NCBI RefSeq assembly: GCF_047302285.1 | Contig: NZ_CP154845.1 | Location: forward strand, 4,154,001-4,218,000 | DNA length: 64,000 nt | Direction: 5' to 3' | From: Robertmurraya sp047302285 | GTDB lineage: Bacteria > Bacillota > Bacilli > Bacillales > Cytobacillaceae | Shown: one piece after another, positions 25,542 to 33,738 of the stretch | Position numbering within the stretch: the stretch's first letter is position 1 | Layout: the number at the start of each line of letters is the position of its first letter | The notes under the pieces: model-generated | What the model saw: only the letters and a program-made list of their open reading frames with translations | What the model was told of the DNA's origin: nothing | The model's database searches: none | Made by a program: the position numbers and the translations under genes

Positions 25542-27265
25542 TGACCATTATGAGGAGGCAGTATGAATCTTCCCAGTTTATAACATTGATAGATGGATTA
25601 TTAGAGGAGATTTCATCAGAAGGATTTTCTGCTGCAAGCATAATGCTTTACCTGATCAGATGTATGCCCTTAGAAATTAGTAAAGATTTAATCCAACCAT
25701 TACAAAAGAAAATGGATGATACAAAAAAAACAAATTCGTTATTGCTAGCAGACCTTCAGCATCTGTTGGCAGGTTTATATTTTTATACAGGGGATATCGA
25801 AAGGTCCGAACAACTTTGCAACGATTCACTTTTTCACTCCATAAAGAATAAGGATCATGAATTAATTTCGATTAATCTTTCTCTTAGAGCCATGATCTCT
25901 TTGTACAAAGGTCAATTGGATAAAGCGATTCAATTCTCAAAGCAGGCCTTATCATATCCTGATAAGAATGGAAACTTTCACCCCCACCATTTGGCAACAT
26001 GGATTCTTTCAGAAGTGTTTTTAGAACAAAACGAGCTAGTAAAAGGGGAACATTTATTAACAGAAACCTTAAAACTTTCTGGTCAGCGCTATGATTGTTC
26101 CATCATTTACCCTTATTGTTCAATGGGAAAATATTACTGTTTAAAGGGAGATTATAAAGAATCCTTAGATTGGATTAAAAAGGCAGAGTCCATTGCTCTA
26201 GAATTTAATATTGAATATGATCTAGGCTGGATATATTATCAGCTTGCACTCACATATATTAAATTAAAGGATTTTAATGAAGCAGAAATATCTCTATCTA
26301 GGTCTCTTTTATACCTAGCCCATTCAGACTTTTTAAAATGTACGGTGAAAGCCTTACAAATTCAAGTATATCAAGAATTAGGAAATTCAACTCTTGCTGC
26401 AAAGTTGCAAAATGAAATTGACCTCACCATGAAAGAAAAGAATTACTACTGGTTAAAACATGAAACGCAATCGGTTGAAGAACATAAAATCATTGTCAAA
26501 GAGAAAAAGGGTAAGGATTACAAGCTTTATCTTCATACGCTTGGCAATTTTGAAATAAAATATGAAGATAAAATCATCTCTATCAAGAGAAAATCAAGTT
26601 TACAGATTTTACAATGTTTTATTGCTAACCGTAACAAAAAGATTAACAAGGACAGTCTTATAGATCAGGTTTTCCCAGAAGGCACGTTTGAATCGGTAAA
26701 AAATCAATTCTACGTTTCTTTATCTGATCTAAGAAAATCGATAGAGCCCCATCTCAAAACCAGGAGGGATTCCTCTTTTATTAAACGTAATATGGAGCAT
26801 TACTCTTTTTGCCTTGATTATGTATATTTAGATGTTGATGAATTCACCCAACTGGTTGAACAAAGGGAAGACTTTACAAAAAGCGATCGAATTAAACAAT
26901 TGAAAAGAGCTGAAACACTGTATCAAGGAGATTTCTTTGAAGGCTATCCCTATCATGAATTTTTAGAGGAGGAGAGAGAAAAGCTCCGCTTACTATTTTT
27001 ATCTATCCTTCAGGAACTCGCTGATTATTATTGGGAAAATGACGATTATAAGGCTGGTATCGAGTATTATGAGAAGATCATAAAAAAGGAACCTTATAAT
27101 GAAACCATCTATGTTGAGTATATGGATCGTTTACTTAGAGGAAATTTTCCTTTACAGGCAAAAAAGGTATCAGAGCAGTACAAAAACTATATTGAGAATG
27201 AACTTGGGATACCAGTTGATGAGAAAATCCAATCAATTTTTCAGAAATATACGCATTCATTCTGA
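25514..27265 (+). CDS. Regulator C-terminal part: TPR, winged helix and BTAD
   Basis: C-terminal part of the frameshifted regulator; the ATG at 25514 is only the first Met in this frame and has no ribosome site, so independent translation is doubtful. TPR-like repeats run over about residues 50-300 (AGLYFYTGDIERSEQLCN, LAWTYIKL-type helices). A winged-helix Trans_reg_C domain follows (about 340-430; LHTLGNFEIKYEDK, then LIDQVFPEG), and a bacterial transcriptional activation domain closes the protein (AETLYQGDFFEGYPYHEFLE, NETIYVEYMDRLLRG). This is the SARP DNA-binding arrangement. It lies in the centre of the aromatic island and is the best candidate to bind the phased heptamers. Confidence 0.8.
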   Translation: MDYLLGAKLMTIMRRQYESSQFITLIDGLLEEISSEGFSAASIMLYLIRCMPLEISKDLIQPLQKKMDDTKKTNSLLLADLQHLLAGLYFYTGDIERSEQLCNDSLFHSIKNKDHELISINLSLRAMISLYKGQLDKAIQFSKQALSYPDKNGNFHPHHLATWILSEVFLEQNELVKGEHLLTETLKLSGQRYDCSIIYPYCSMGKYYCLKGDYKESLDWIKKAESIALEFNIEYDLGWIYYQLALTYIKLKDFNEAEISLSRSLLYLAHSDFLKCTVKALQIQVYQELGNSTLAAKLQNEIDLTMKEKNYYWLKHETQSVEEHKIIVKEKKGKDYKLYLHTLGNFEIKYEDKIISIKRKSSLQILQCFIANRNKKINKDSLIDQVFPEGTFESVKNQFYVSLSDLRKSIEPHLKTRRDSSFIKRNMEHYSFCLDYVYLDVDEFTQLVEQREDFTKSDRIKQLKRAETLYQGDFFEGYPYHEFLEEEREKLRLLFLSILQELADYYWENDDYKAGIEYYEKIIKKEPYNETIYVEYMDRLLRGNFPLQAKKVSEQYKNYIENELGIPVDEKIQSIFQKYTHSF

Positions 27266-27347
27266 AATGAGCAAAAGCTGTGATAAGGTAGGATGACTTC
27301 ATTCGAGGTGTCCTACCTTTTTTAATTTCACTCCACCCATAGTCATT

Positions 27348-27391
27348 TGTAAGTATTTTGTAAGCATGGTTCATTAATATGAGATTACAAA
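27348..27391 (+). promoter_or_regulatory. Phased-heptamer promoter, copy C (CoA-transferase)
   Basis: TGTAAGT (27348-27354), N4, TGTAAGC (27359-27365), N4, TTCATTA (27370-27376), N9, TACAAA (27386-27391) as a weak -10. The geometry is exactly that of copies A and B, on the opposite strand. It also shows that the ATG at 27379 inside the array cannot be the CoA-transferase start. Confidence 0.65.
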
Positions 27392-27417
27392 CAACATATG
27401 GATGGAGGAGAGTCCTA

Positions 27418-28086
27418 TTGATTAATAAAATCTATGAATCGATCAATGATGCAGTAGCCGATATAGCTGATGGAAGTACGATACTATTTGGTGGTTTTGG
27501 TGGAGCTGGAGTGGCCTATGAATTGATATTGGCCCTCTACAGACAAGGTGCAAAAAATATCGCCGGGGTCAGCAACAATCCTGGGTATGAGCATGAAGGC
27601 ATTGCGAAGCTAATCTTACACGACCGTCTATCAAAACTAACGTGCTCATTTCCAAATAACAAACAAAGCTATGTTTTTATCGAAAAATACAATCAAGGCA
27701 AAATTGGTCTTGATTTAATTCCTCAAGGAACCTTTGCTGAACGAATCAGAGCTGGCGGAGCTGGTATTGAGGCTTTCTTCACTCCAACAGGGGTTGGAAC
27801 AGAAGTTGCAGTTGGGAAGGAAGAACGGGAAATTAACGGCGTATCTTGCATTTTAGAACAGGCGATTCGAGGTGACTATGCGTTCATTAAAGCAAAGAAA
27901 GCAGACCGTTGGGGCAATTTGGTTTATAACAAATCGGGACGTAACTTTAATCCAGTTATGGCCATGGCCGGTAAAATAACGATCGCAGAAGTCGATGAGA
28001 TCGTCGAAGTTGGAGAGTTGGATCCAGAGACGATCGTGACGCCAGGGATTTTTGTTCAGCGCGTGGTAAAAAGGAGCGGATTATGA
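27418..28086 (+). CDS. 3-oxoacid CoA-transferase, subunit A
   Basis: Alpha subunit of a type I CoA-transferase (PcaI/ScoA/AtoD family), 222 residues. The family's GGFGGAG loop lies near residue 25, and GGAGIEAFFTPTGVGTEVA, RADRWGN-like ADRWGNLVYN and the C-terminal TPGIFVQRVV are typical. Start is TTG at 27418, seven bases after GGAGGAG; the longer frame would begin inside the promoter. Its stop overlaps the subunit B start. In this setting it probably activates a dicarboxylic ring-cleavage product (such as a 3-oxoadipate-like acid) with CoA from succinyl-CoA; the exact acid is not determined. Confidence 0.9.
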   Translation: MINKIYESINDAVADIADGSTILFGGFGGAGVAYELILALYRQGAKNIAGVSNNPGYEHEGIAKLILHDRLSKLTCSFPNNKQSYVFIEKYNQGKIGLDLIPQGTFAERIRAGGAGIEAFFTPTGVGTEVAVGKEEREINGVSCILEQAIRGDYAFIKAKKADRWGNLVYNKSGRNFNPVMAMAGKITIAEVDEIVEVGELDPETIVTPGIFVQRVVKRSGL

Positions 28087-28751
28087 TGGAGAAACGTAAA
28101 TTGACAAGAGAACAAATTGCACAACGGATTGCCAAAGACCTTCAAACAGGTAATATCGTGAACATTGGCATTGGCATTCCTGTGTTAGTTAGCAATTACG
28201 TCGCCTCTGATGCTGAAATCATCTACCACAGTGAACAAGGTGTACTTGGCATGGGTGAAAAAGCAAAACCTGGAGAAGAAGATCCGGATTTAGTGAATGC
28301 CTCAAAGGAACCTGTCACCCTAGTTCCCGGTGGTAGTTACTCCCATTCCGCCGATTCTTTTGCCATGGCTCGGGGAAAGCATATCGATGTAGCTATTTTA
28401 GGAGGTATGCAAGTATCAGAAAAAGGCGACCTAGCCAACTGGAAAGTAAAAGGCGTAAAGCTTGGCAGCATTGGAGGTGCTATGGATATCGCCATTGGAG
28501 CTAAAAAAATCTTCATTGCCATGACACATACAAGTAAAAATGGGGATATTAAAATCGTCAATCAATTAGATTATCCTGTTACAGCACTTCGATGTGTAGA
28601 CCGGATTTATACCGATTTGGCAGTTATTGATGTTACTACTGAAGGGTTAATGTTAAAGGAAATTGCCCCTGGTTTTACGGTAGAAGAAGTACAAAATGTA
28701 ACGGAACCAAAATTGATGATAGATGAAAATCTGAAGAGAATTGAAGTTTAG
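28083..28751 (+). CDS. 3-oxoacid CoA-transferase, subunit B
   Basis: Beta subunit carrying the catalytic Glu, 222 residues. The active-site motif SEQGVLGMG (Glu near residue 52; canonical SENG) and GGSYSHSADSFAMARG, HIDVAILGGMQVSEKGDLANW and GGAMDIAIGAKK are diagnostic. It overlaps subunit A by four bases (translational coupling) and has its own AAAAGGAG site. A strong bidirectional terminator follows. Together with A it forms the heteromeric enzyme of the aromatic island. Confidence 0.92.
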   Translation: MMEKRKLTREQIAQRIAKDLQTGNIVNIGIGIPVLVSNYVASDAEIIYHSEQGVLGMGEKAKPGEEDPDLVNASKEPVTLVPGGSYSHSADSFAMARGKHIDVAILGGMQVSEKGDLANWKVKGVKLGSIGGAMDIAIGAKKIFIAMTHTSKNGDIKIVNQLDYPVTALRCVDRIYTDLAVIDVTTEGLMLKEIAPGFTVEEVQNVTEPKLMIDENLKRIEV

Positions 28752-28772
28752 TAGAATTAACGCTCTCTAACG

Positions 28773-28815
28773 AATAATGTCGTTCACTACAATTGTGAAC
28801 GACATTATTGTTTTC
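28773..28815. terminator. Bidirectional terminator between CoA-transferase and lyase genes
   Basis: AATAATGTCGTTCAC (28773-28787) pairs perfectly with GTGAACGACATTATT (28795-28809), followed on the plus strand by T-rich sequence. It sits between two converging transcription units. Confidence 0.9.
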
Positions 28816-28819
28816 TTTT

Positions 28820-29590
28820 TTAACCTCGATAATCCGTGTTATCTTCCACATACTTAAACACTTGTTGGCCAATACTATCCTTTCTGCCTCTTTCCATCTC
28901 TTCCACTAAATGAGCCACTAATCCCACCGCACGAGAGGCTACAGCAAATGACTTTACGACACGATAGTCTATTCCCATATCAGACATAATGGAGCCAATC
29001 GCACCTACCGCATTCAGCGTGATTTTTTTTCCTTTTGATTCACAAAATTGCCTGTGAATCTCTAATAAAAGTAACGAATGTTTACCAAGAAATCCTGTTT
29101 CCTTTGCAATTTCATATAATTTTTCTGTTCGAGGATCTACTACTTTATGAATATGATGTCCGAATCCAGGAAATTGAAGCCCTTTTGCTTTTCTATCATT
29201 AATTACAATTGAAGCTAGCTCTTCTATGTTTTTGTCATCATCATATTCTACAAAGGCTTTTTGCAGCATTTCAGCTACATATTCCATCGCTCCTAAATAT
29301 ACTGTCCCTGCTCCTAGCAGGCCTGCTGCTACTGCTGCTTGAACAGCTTCTGGTGCTCCAAGATAAGTTAACCGTGTTGATAAGGAACTGGGAGTAAAAC
29401 CGTGTTCACAAATCGCAACTAAAATGGCATTCAACATCTTCGATTCTTGTTCGGTTGGGATCCGATGCTTTGCACCAAGAAATGCCATGTCAGCAAGTGT
29501 GATTTTCCCGATCAAATCCTCCGCTAGATCATAACCATGTACTTGAATAGTTTCTTCCGTTGATTTACCAATTCTTGTTTCAAATTCCAC
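28820..29590 (-). CDS. Citryl-CoA-lyase / citrate-synthase-like protein
   Basis: Stand-alone protein of 256 residues with the citrate-synthase fold, similar to the citryl-CoA lyase module of ATP-citrate lyase. The His/Asp active-site region is represented by FPGFGHHIHKVVDPRTEKLY (near residue 140); RLTYLGAPEAVQAAVAAGLL and SIMSDMGIDYRVVKSFAVA fit the family. It is much shorter than citrate synthase (about 370-430), so condensation is less likely than C-C cleavage of a CoA ester. Start GTG at 29590 after GGGGGAA. It converges on the CoA-transferase and follows a hydrolase gene with a phased-heptamer promoter, hence part of the same pathway. Confidence 0.8.
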   Translation of the reverse strand: MEFETRIGKSTEETIQVHGYDLAEDLIGKITLADMAFLGAKHRIPTEQESKMLNAILVAICEHGFTPSSLSTRLTYLGAPEAVQAAVAAGLLGAGTVYLGAMEYVAEMLQKAFVEYDDDKNIEELASIVINDRKAKGLQFPGFGHHIHKVVDPRTEKLYEIAKETGFLGKHSLLLLEIHRQFCESKGKKITLNAVGAIGSIMSDMGIDYRVVKSFAVASRAVGLVAHLVEEMERGRKDSIGQQVFKYVEDNTDYRG

Positions 29591-29634
29591 CTACCATTCC
29601 CCCTGACCTATTTTTTATGTAAACACTAAGTTAG

Positions 29635-30279
29635 CTAGCTCTTTTGCTCCAATATCCCTTTGATAATGACTCGAGCTGCATCAACTTCTTCATCATTTAC
29701 AAGATGCCCCATTCCTTCGAAAACTCGTTTATCAGTCTCTGCACCCATCCTTGCGAACAATGCTTCCGATTCATGGACACGCTCAACTGGAACCCATTCA
29801 TCAACATCACTTGTTCCCAAAAACACAGGAGTTCCATCAAGCGTTCCTTTAACCGACCAATCTGTACCTTCTGGCCCTATCAATCCACCTGTAAAAATCA
29901 ATACTCCACCATACCGTTTAGGGTTTCGAATGGCGTATTCTGATACTAAGCATGCCCCTTGGGAAAAACCCATCAAAACCATTTTCTCTGAAGGAACACC
30001 TAGTTCTATCCATTGATTTATAATTGAATTGCATACATCCAACGAATAAGATAAAAACGGTTCATTTTTTTCTAATGGGTCGATAAATCTTCCTGGATAC
30101 CAGCTGTTTTGATAGGCCTGCGGAACAGCGTAGTGCAGCCCGTCAAGTCCAATCCTCTCGGCGATTTCAATCATGGTTTCCGGAGACTGGTCTCTTCCAT
30201 GGACGGAAAGCACATATGCCTTTGCCTCAGAAAAGACTTCCCCAAAATAGTTAATTGGCTCTTGCATGTGAACATTCAT
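29635..30279 (-). CDS. Alpha/beta hydrolase, phospholipase/carboxylesterase (MhqD-like)
   Basis: Soluble alpha/beta hydrolase of 214 residues of the phospholipase/carboxylesterase (PF02230-type) group. Nucleophile elbow GFSQGACLVSEYA (Ser near residue 110), acid in TSDVDEWVP and His in GMGHLVNDEEVD. B. subtilis MhqD, encoded with a hydroquinone dioxygenase, is of this group, and a related dioxygenase lies at 22943-23926. The ATG at 30279 follows GGAGGT by seven bases. First gene of a two-gene unit with the lyase 45 bp downstream. Confidence 0.82.
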   Translation of the reverse strand: MNVHMQEPINYFGEVFSEAKAYVLSVHGRDQSPETMIEIAERIGLDGLHYAVPQAYQNSWYPGRFIDPLEKNEPFLSYSLDVCNSIINQWIELGVPSEKMVLMGFSQGACLVSEYAIRNPKRYGGVLIFTGGLIGPEGTDWSVKGTLDGTPVFLGTSDVDEWVPVERVHESEALFARMGAETDKRVFEGMGHLVNDEEVDAARVIIKGILEQKS

Positions 30280-30316
30280 GTGAATCACCTCCAAACCTTT
30301 CTGTCATACATTACAA

Positions 30317-30360
30317 CCATTAGTTTAAGTTTACTCGGCTCAACTAACAGATTTCTTACA
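30317..30360 (-). promoter_or_regulatory. Phased-heptamer site, copy D (hydrolase/lyase unit), weaker
   Basis: Minus strand: TGTAAGA (30360-30354), N4, TGTTAGT (30349-30343), N4, CCGAGTA (30338-30332), N9, TAATGG (30322-30317). The first two heptamers match copies A-C in 11-bp phase; the third and the -10 are poor matches. Confidence 0.45.
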
Positions 30361-30470
30361 CGATGTATGTATTTCTATAAAATTTGGATAAATGTTACCC
30401 CACCAACAGAAGATTGTATAACTTACCTTTCAAATTTTTTTCATCGCTTGTAATCGTAAATTGGAACCAC

Positions 30471-30508
30471 AAAAAAAGACAACAAACCTTTATTTACGAT
30501 TTGTTGTC
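30471..30508 (-). terminator. Terminator after amidohydrolase gene
   Basis: GACAACAAA and TTTGTTGTC form a nine-pair stem; on the minus strand T7 follows. It lies 20 bp after the amidohydrolase stop. Confidence 0.85.
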
Positions 30509-30527
30509 CTCATTATATTTCTCGCCC

Positions 30528-31955
30528 TCACAAATAACCCTTCTCCATAAATTCAAGCAACTCACTTTGAGCAACCACAATGTCATCTTTAGCCTTAAGA
30601 CTAATTTGATTGGCTGCTTCTTGAGCTTCTTTTATGGCTTCTTTTTCATCTACCGTTAACATGACACCATTCTCGACAATGATGTTCCCATCAACAATCA
30701 CTGTTTCGACTTCATTCCCTCTTGCGGAATAGACCAAGTTTGGCACAATATTACGAATTGGACTCGTGATGACAGGAGTTAAATTTGGTCTCTCCATATC
30801 AATCAAGATGATATCTGCTTTCTTCCCTTTTCGTAATGAACCAATCTCATGTTCCAGACCTATCGCTTTTGCCGCTTCAATCGTCGCCATTCGAAGGGCT
30901 AATGGTGCTGGAAAAACGGTTGGGTTCCCATATTTCACCTTGTTCAATATAGCGGCAAATTTCATCTCATTGAACATATTATTATTGTTATTCCCAGGTG
31001 CTTGGTCCGAACCTAGTGCACCAGTGCCTCCCGCTTCTAAAAATTTCATGATCGGCGGTACCAATCCATCAATGATTCCAATGCTACCCGCACAATAGAT
31101 CATCGATGCACCACTTTTTGCAACGGTCACCGTTTCCTCATCCGTTGCTTCCGTTAAATGGACAGCGATTAGCTGTTCATCCAAATAATCGATCTCTTCT
31201 AAAAATGGAATCGATCTCTTGCCATATCTCAAAACCATCTGGTTAATTTCCCGGTCACCTTGAGCTAGGTGCATATGTAATTTCGTATTATACCCTTTTG
31301 CAATTTCACGTATTTCTAAAAGAAGTTCTTTTGACATCATATCAGGTCCATGAGGTCCAAACATGACGGTAATTCTCCCATTTTCACCTTCATGCCATTT
31401 TTCCATAAGCTCTAAATTGTTCTTTAACTTACGCTCTCCAATCGAAGGATCAAATGGATACAGTTCCCCTACTGGCACTTTACCAATATCATTAGGAATT
31501 TCATTAATCATTTCTGCTAACCTTGCTCTAGCACCTACCTTGACGTAGTTGTGGACGAGCTTGTTCATCGATTCGTCGTAATCACAAAAAGTAGTCGTAC
31601 CAGATTTCACGCCTTCAATGATATTAACAAGTGACCCTTTTATCGCATCATCAACTGTGACATGTTTATAAAATGGCCACAGCCCCTTTTGCATCCAATT
31701 ATTCATATCCTGTGCGACTCCCCGAATGATAGAGAGTCCAGTGTGAATATGAGAATCGATTAACCCTGGCATAACGACTTTTCCTTTTGCATCAATGATT
31801 CTTTCAGCTTGAAAACGAGAAAGGAGTTCATCGGTTGAACCTACATCCGCAATTAGATCGTCCTTAATAGCGACAGCCCCATCTTCAATAAAGCCCACAC
31901 CTGGCCCTTCCATTGTTAAAAGATATGCGTGGGTAATAAGTAAATCTACTTTCAT
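30528..31955 (-). CDS. Amidohydrolase, nucleoside/adenosylhomocysteine deaminase-like
   Basis: Metal-dependent amidohydrolase of 475 residues (TRZ/ATZ, SAH/MTA-deaminase-like group). Metal ligands: PGLIDSHIHTG (HxH, about residues 65-70), KLHMHLAQ, IAVHLTEAT and GSDQAPG; composite-domain motifs lie at both ends (LITHAYLLTM, EIGSLRKGKKADIILID). Members deaminate adenosine derivatives, guanine, cytosine or triazines. The segment SIIRGVAQDMNNWM resembles adenosine-type deaminases. It follows the PhnDCEE importer genes on the same strand behind a terminator, and a 5'-nucleotidase lies divergent, so nucleotide or nucleoside salvage is a fitting but unproven role. Confidence 0.85.
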   Translation of the reverse strand: MKVDLLITHAYLLTMEGPGVGFIEDGAVAIKDDLIADVGSTDELLSRFQAERIIDAKGKVVMPGLIDSHIHTGLSIIRGVAQDMNNWMQKGLWPFYKHVTVDDAIKGSLVNIIEGVKSGTTTFCDYDESMNKLVHNYVKVGARARLAEMINEIPNDIGKVPVGELYPFDPSIGERKLKNNLELMEKWHEGENGRITVMFGPHGPDMMSKELLLEIREIAKGYNTKLHMHLAQGDREINQMVLRYGKRSIPFLEEIDYLDEQLIAVHLTEATDEETVTVAKSGASMIYCAGSIGIIDGLVPPIMKFLEAGGTGALGSDQAPGNNNNNMFNEMKFAAILNKVKYGNPTVFPAPLALRMATIEAAKAIGLEHEIGSLRKGKKADIILIDMERPNLTPVITSPIRNIVPNLVYSARGNEVETVIVDGNIIVENGVMLTVDEKEAIKEAQEAANQISLKAKDDIVVAQSELLEFMEKGYL

Positions 31956-32045
31956 TTTAATAGGACCTCCTTCATATCGTCTCGATAATCTTAAGTATAT
32001 AGGAACTTATAGTTTAAGAGTGAAAATTACAAAAATTACCCCGAT

Positions 32046-32087
32046 AAAAAAGACACTCGGGAACTTTTTAATCCCAAATGCCTTTTT
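32046..32087 (-). terminator. Terminator after phnE2
   Basis: Minus strand: AAAAAGGCATTTGGGA pairs, with mismatches, with TTCCCGAGTGTCTTTTTT. It begins 10 bp after the permease stop and separates the importer from the amidohydrolase gene. Confidence 0.7.
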
Positions 32088-32096
32088 AAATAAATC

Positions 32097-32900
32097 TTAT
32101 CCATTCACCAATTTCGCTCGAAGTTTATTCGAGATAAATTCAATGATTAAAATAAGAACAACTAATCCAATTAAAATCGAACCAACTTGCTCCCACTTGT
32201 AGCCCTGCATCGCGAAAATGAGCGGGGCACCAATTCCACCAGCACCTACTAATCCTAAGATTGATGCTTCACGCATATTCATATCAAAACGATAGATCAT
32301 AACGGATAAAAAGATCGATGCTAACTGAGGAATAATCCCGTAACGAATTTTTTCAAACGTTGTACACCCGATCGAAGTCATCGATTCTAATACTTTTACA
32401 TCTAACTCTTCAATCGCATCCACATACAATTTGGATAACATTCCGATTGAGGTAATTCCAATCGTTAACACACCAGCAAATGGTCCCGGCCCTGTTACGC
32501 GGATGAACATCAATCCATAAACAAGTGCAGGAATGGTTCGAATGAAGATTAATAATAAGCGAATTACCCAAGCGACTGGCTTCGGAACAATATTTGAAGC
32601 TGATAAGAAGGCCAATGGTACAGCCAAAACAGCACCGACTAACGTTCCCAATAAGGCAATAGCTAGAGTTTCCCATAGTAAATATAAAACACCTTTATTT
32701 GAAAGATCGAACAAAAACTCTAAATCTGGATTAAATAGTCCACCTATAATATTAGACGCAATCTTCATCCCATTACTGTCCAATTTAAGACTTAATTCAG
32801 TTACAGACCATGCTAAAAGAATAAGAACGATGGCTACAACTGTTAGGACATATCGATGATTGCGAGGTGCTTGTAGTAACTGTTTTTCTATTGTCGTCAT
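32097..32900 (-). CDS. phnE: PhnE-type ABC permease, second copy
   Basis: Membrane permease of a phosphonate/phosphate-ester-type ABC importer, 267 residues, about six helices. The EAA-like cytoplasmic loop is ESMTSIGCTTFEKIRYGIIP, and GLVGAGGIGAPL follows, both diagnostic for PhnE. N-terminal LAWSVTELSLKLD resembles other PhnE proteins. It lies 16 bp after the first permease gene, so two different permeases form a heterodimer, as in many Firmicute PhnCDE1E2 systems. Ligand is set by PhnD and is not certain to be a phosphonate. Confidence 0.9.
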   Translation of the reverse strand: MTTIEKQLLQAPRNHRYVLTVVAIVLILLAWSVTELSLKLDSNGMKIASNIIGGLFNPDLEFLFDLSNKGVLYLLWETLAIALLGTLVGAVLAVPLAFLSASNIVPKPVAWVIRLLLIFIRTIPALVYGLMFIRVTGPGPFAGVLTIGITSIGMLSKLYVDAIEELDVKVLESMTSIGCTTFEKIRYGIIPQLASIFLSVMIYRFDMNMREASILGLVGAGGIGAPLIFAMQGYKWEQVGSILIGLVVLILIIEFISNKLRAKLVNG

Positions 32901-32916
32901 ACCCCGAACTACTCCT

Positions 32917-33738
32917 TTAAATTAACTTTTTCCTAAAGTGTTCACTAATGGTCTCAATTGTGTATACAGTAATGACCAACATCAAGACGATCATGCCAAG
33001 ACTTGAATAATCACGCCAGCCAATCGTTTCATTAATCAGTTTTCCAATTCCCCCTGCCCCTACATAACCAAGAATTGCCGCATAACGGACATTTCCTTCA
33101 AAACAGAATAATGATGTAGAAAGGTAGCCAGGTAGTATTTGTGGAATGATCGCATAGCGGAATGCTTCAATTCTCGTCATCCCAGCGGACTCCATCGCTT
33201 CAAAAGCACCCATGTCGACATTTTCAATTGCCTCATACATTAATTTCCCAACATAGGAAATCGTAAAGAGGAAAATCGCAATCGTCCCAGCGGTTGCAGG
33301 TAAAGAAAAGACATATGTTGCGATTAATGCAGTTACAAGCGTTGGCATCGTTCTAAGAAGACTAAGAACCGTCTTACAAATCGATACAATCACCTTATTT
33401 CTGATAATATTGGCAGACGCAAGTAATGCTGCAGGTAAGGCAATGATTGCACCTGCAACAGAACCGAATAACGACATCTTGAGCGTTGACATCAACTCTG
33501 GCCAAATCCCGTCTATATAGCCCCAGTTTGGCTTAAGCATCTCTGAAATAATGATAAAAAATTGATAGATTCTCTTAAAAAGAATCTCAAAACTAAAACC
33601 CGTTACTTGAGCAGAATAATAGACAGCTATAATGACAATCAGCAGAATAAGCGGGGTACGAGATCTTTTTTCTAATACGACCTTACCGTTCGATAATTCG
33701 ATTTTTTTCGGAGGAAAAATTTTATCATACATGTGCAT
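32917..33738 (-). CDS. phnE: PhnE-type ABC permease, first copy
   Basis: Partner permease of 273 residues. The EAA loop is EAMESAGMTRIEAFRYAIIP and GYVGAGGIGKLI is the conserved PhnE segment. Six hydrophobic segments; a charged N-terminal tail of 25 residues precedes the first. Its start overlaps the end of phnC by 14 bases. Two ATGs, 33738 and 33732, are both near the GAGGAG site (4 and 10 bases), so the exact start is ambiguous. Confidence 0.9.
   Translation of the reverse strand: MHMYDKIFPPKKIELSNGKVVLEKRSRTPLILLIVIIAVYYSAQVTGFSFEILFKRIYQFFIIISEMLKPNWGYIDGIWPELMSTLKMSLFGSVAGAIIALPAALLASANIIRNKVIVSICKTVLSLLRTMPTLVTALIATYVFSLPATAGTIAIFLFTISYVGKLMYEAIENVDMGAFEAMESAGMTRIEAFRYAIIPQILPGYLSTSLFCFEGNVRYAAILGYVGAGGIGKLINETIGWRDYSSLGMIVLMLVITVYTIETISEHFRKKLI

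Noticed and set aside
29644..30016. Plus-strand open frames opposite the MhqD-like gene
   Set aside because: Antisense shadows of a clear hydrolase gene.
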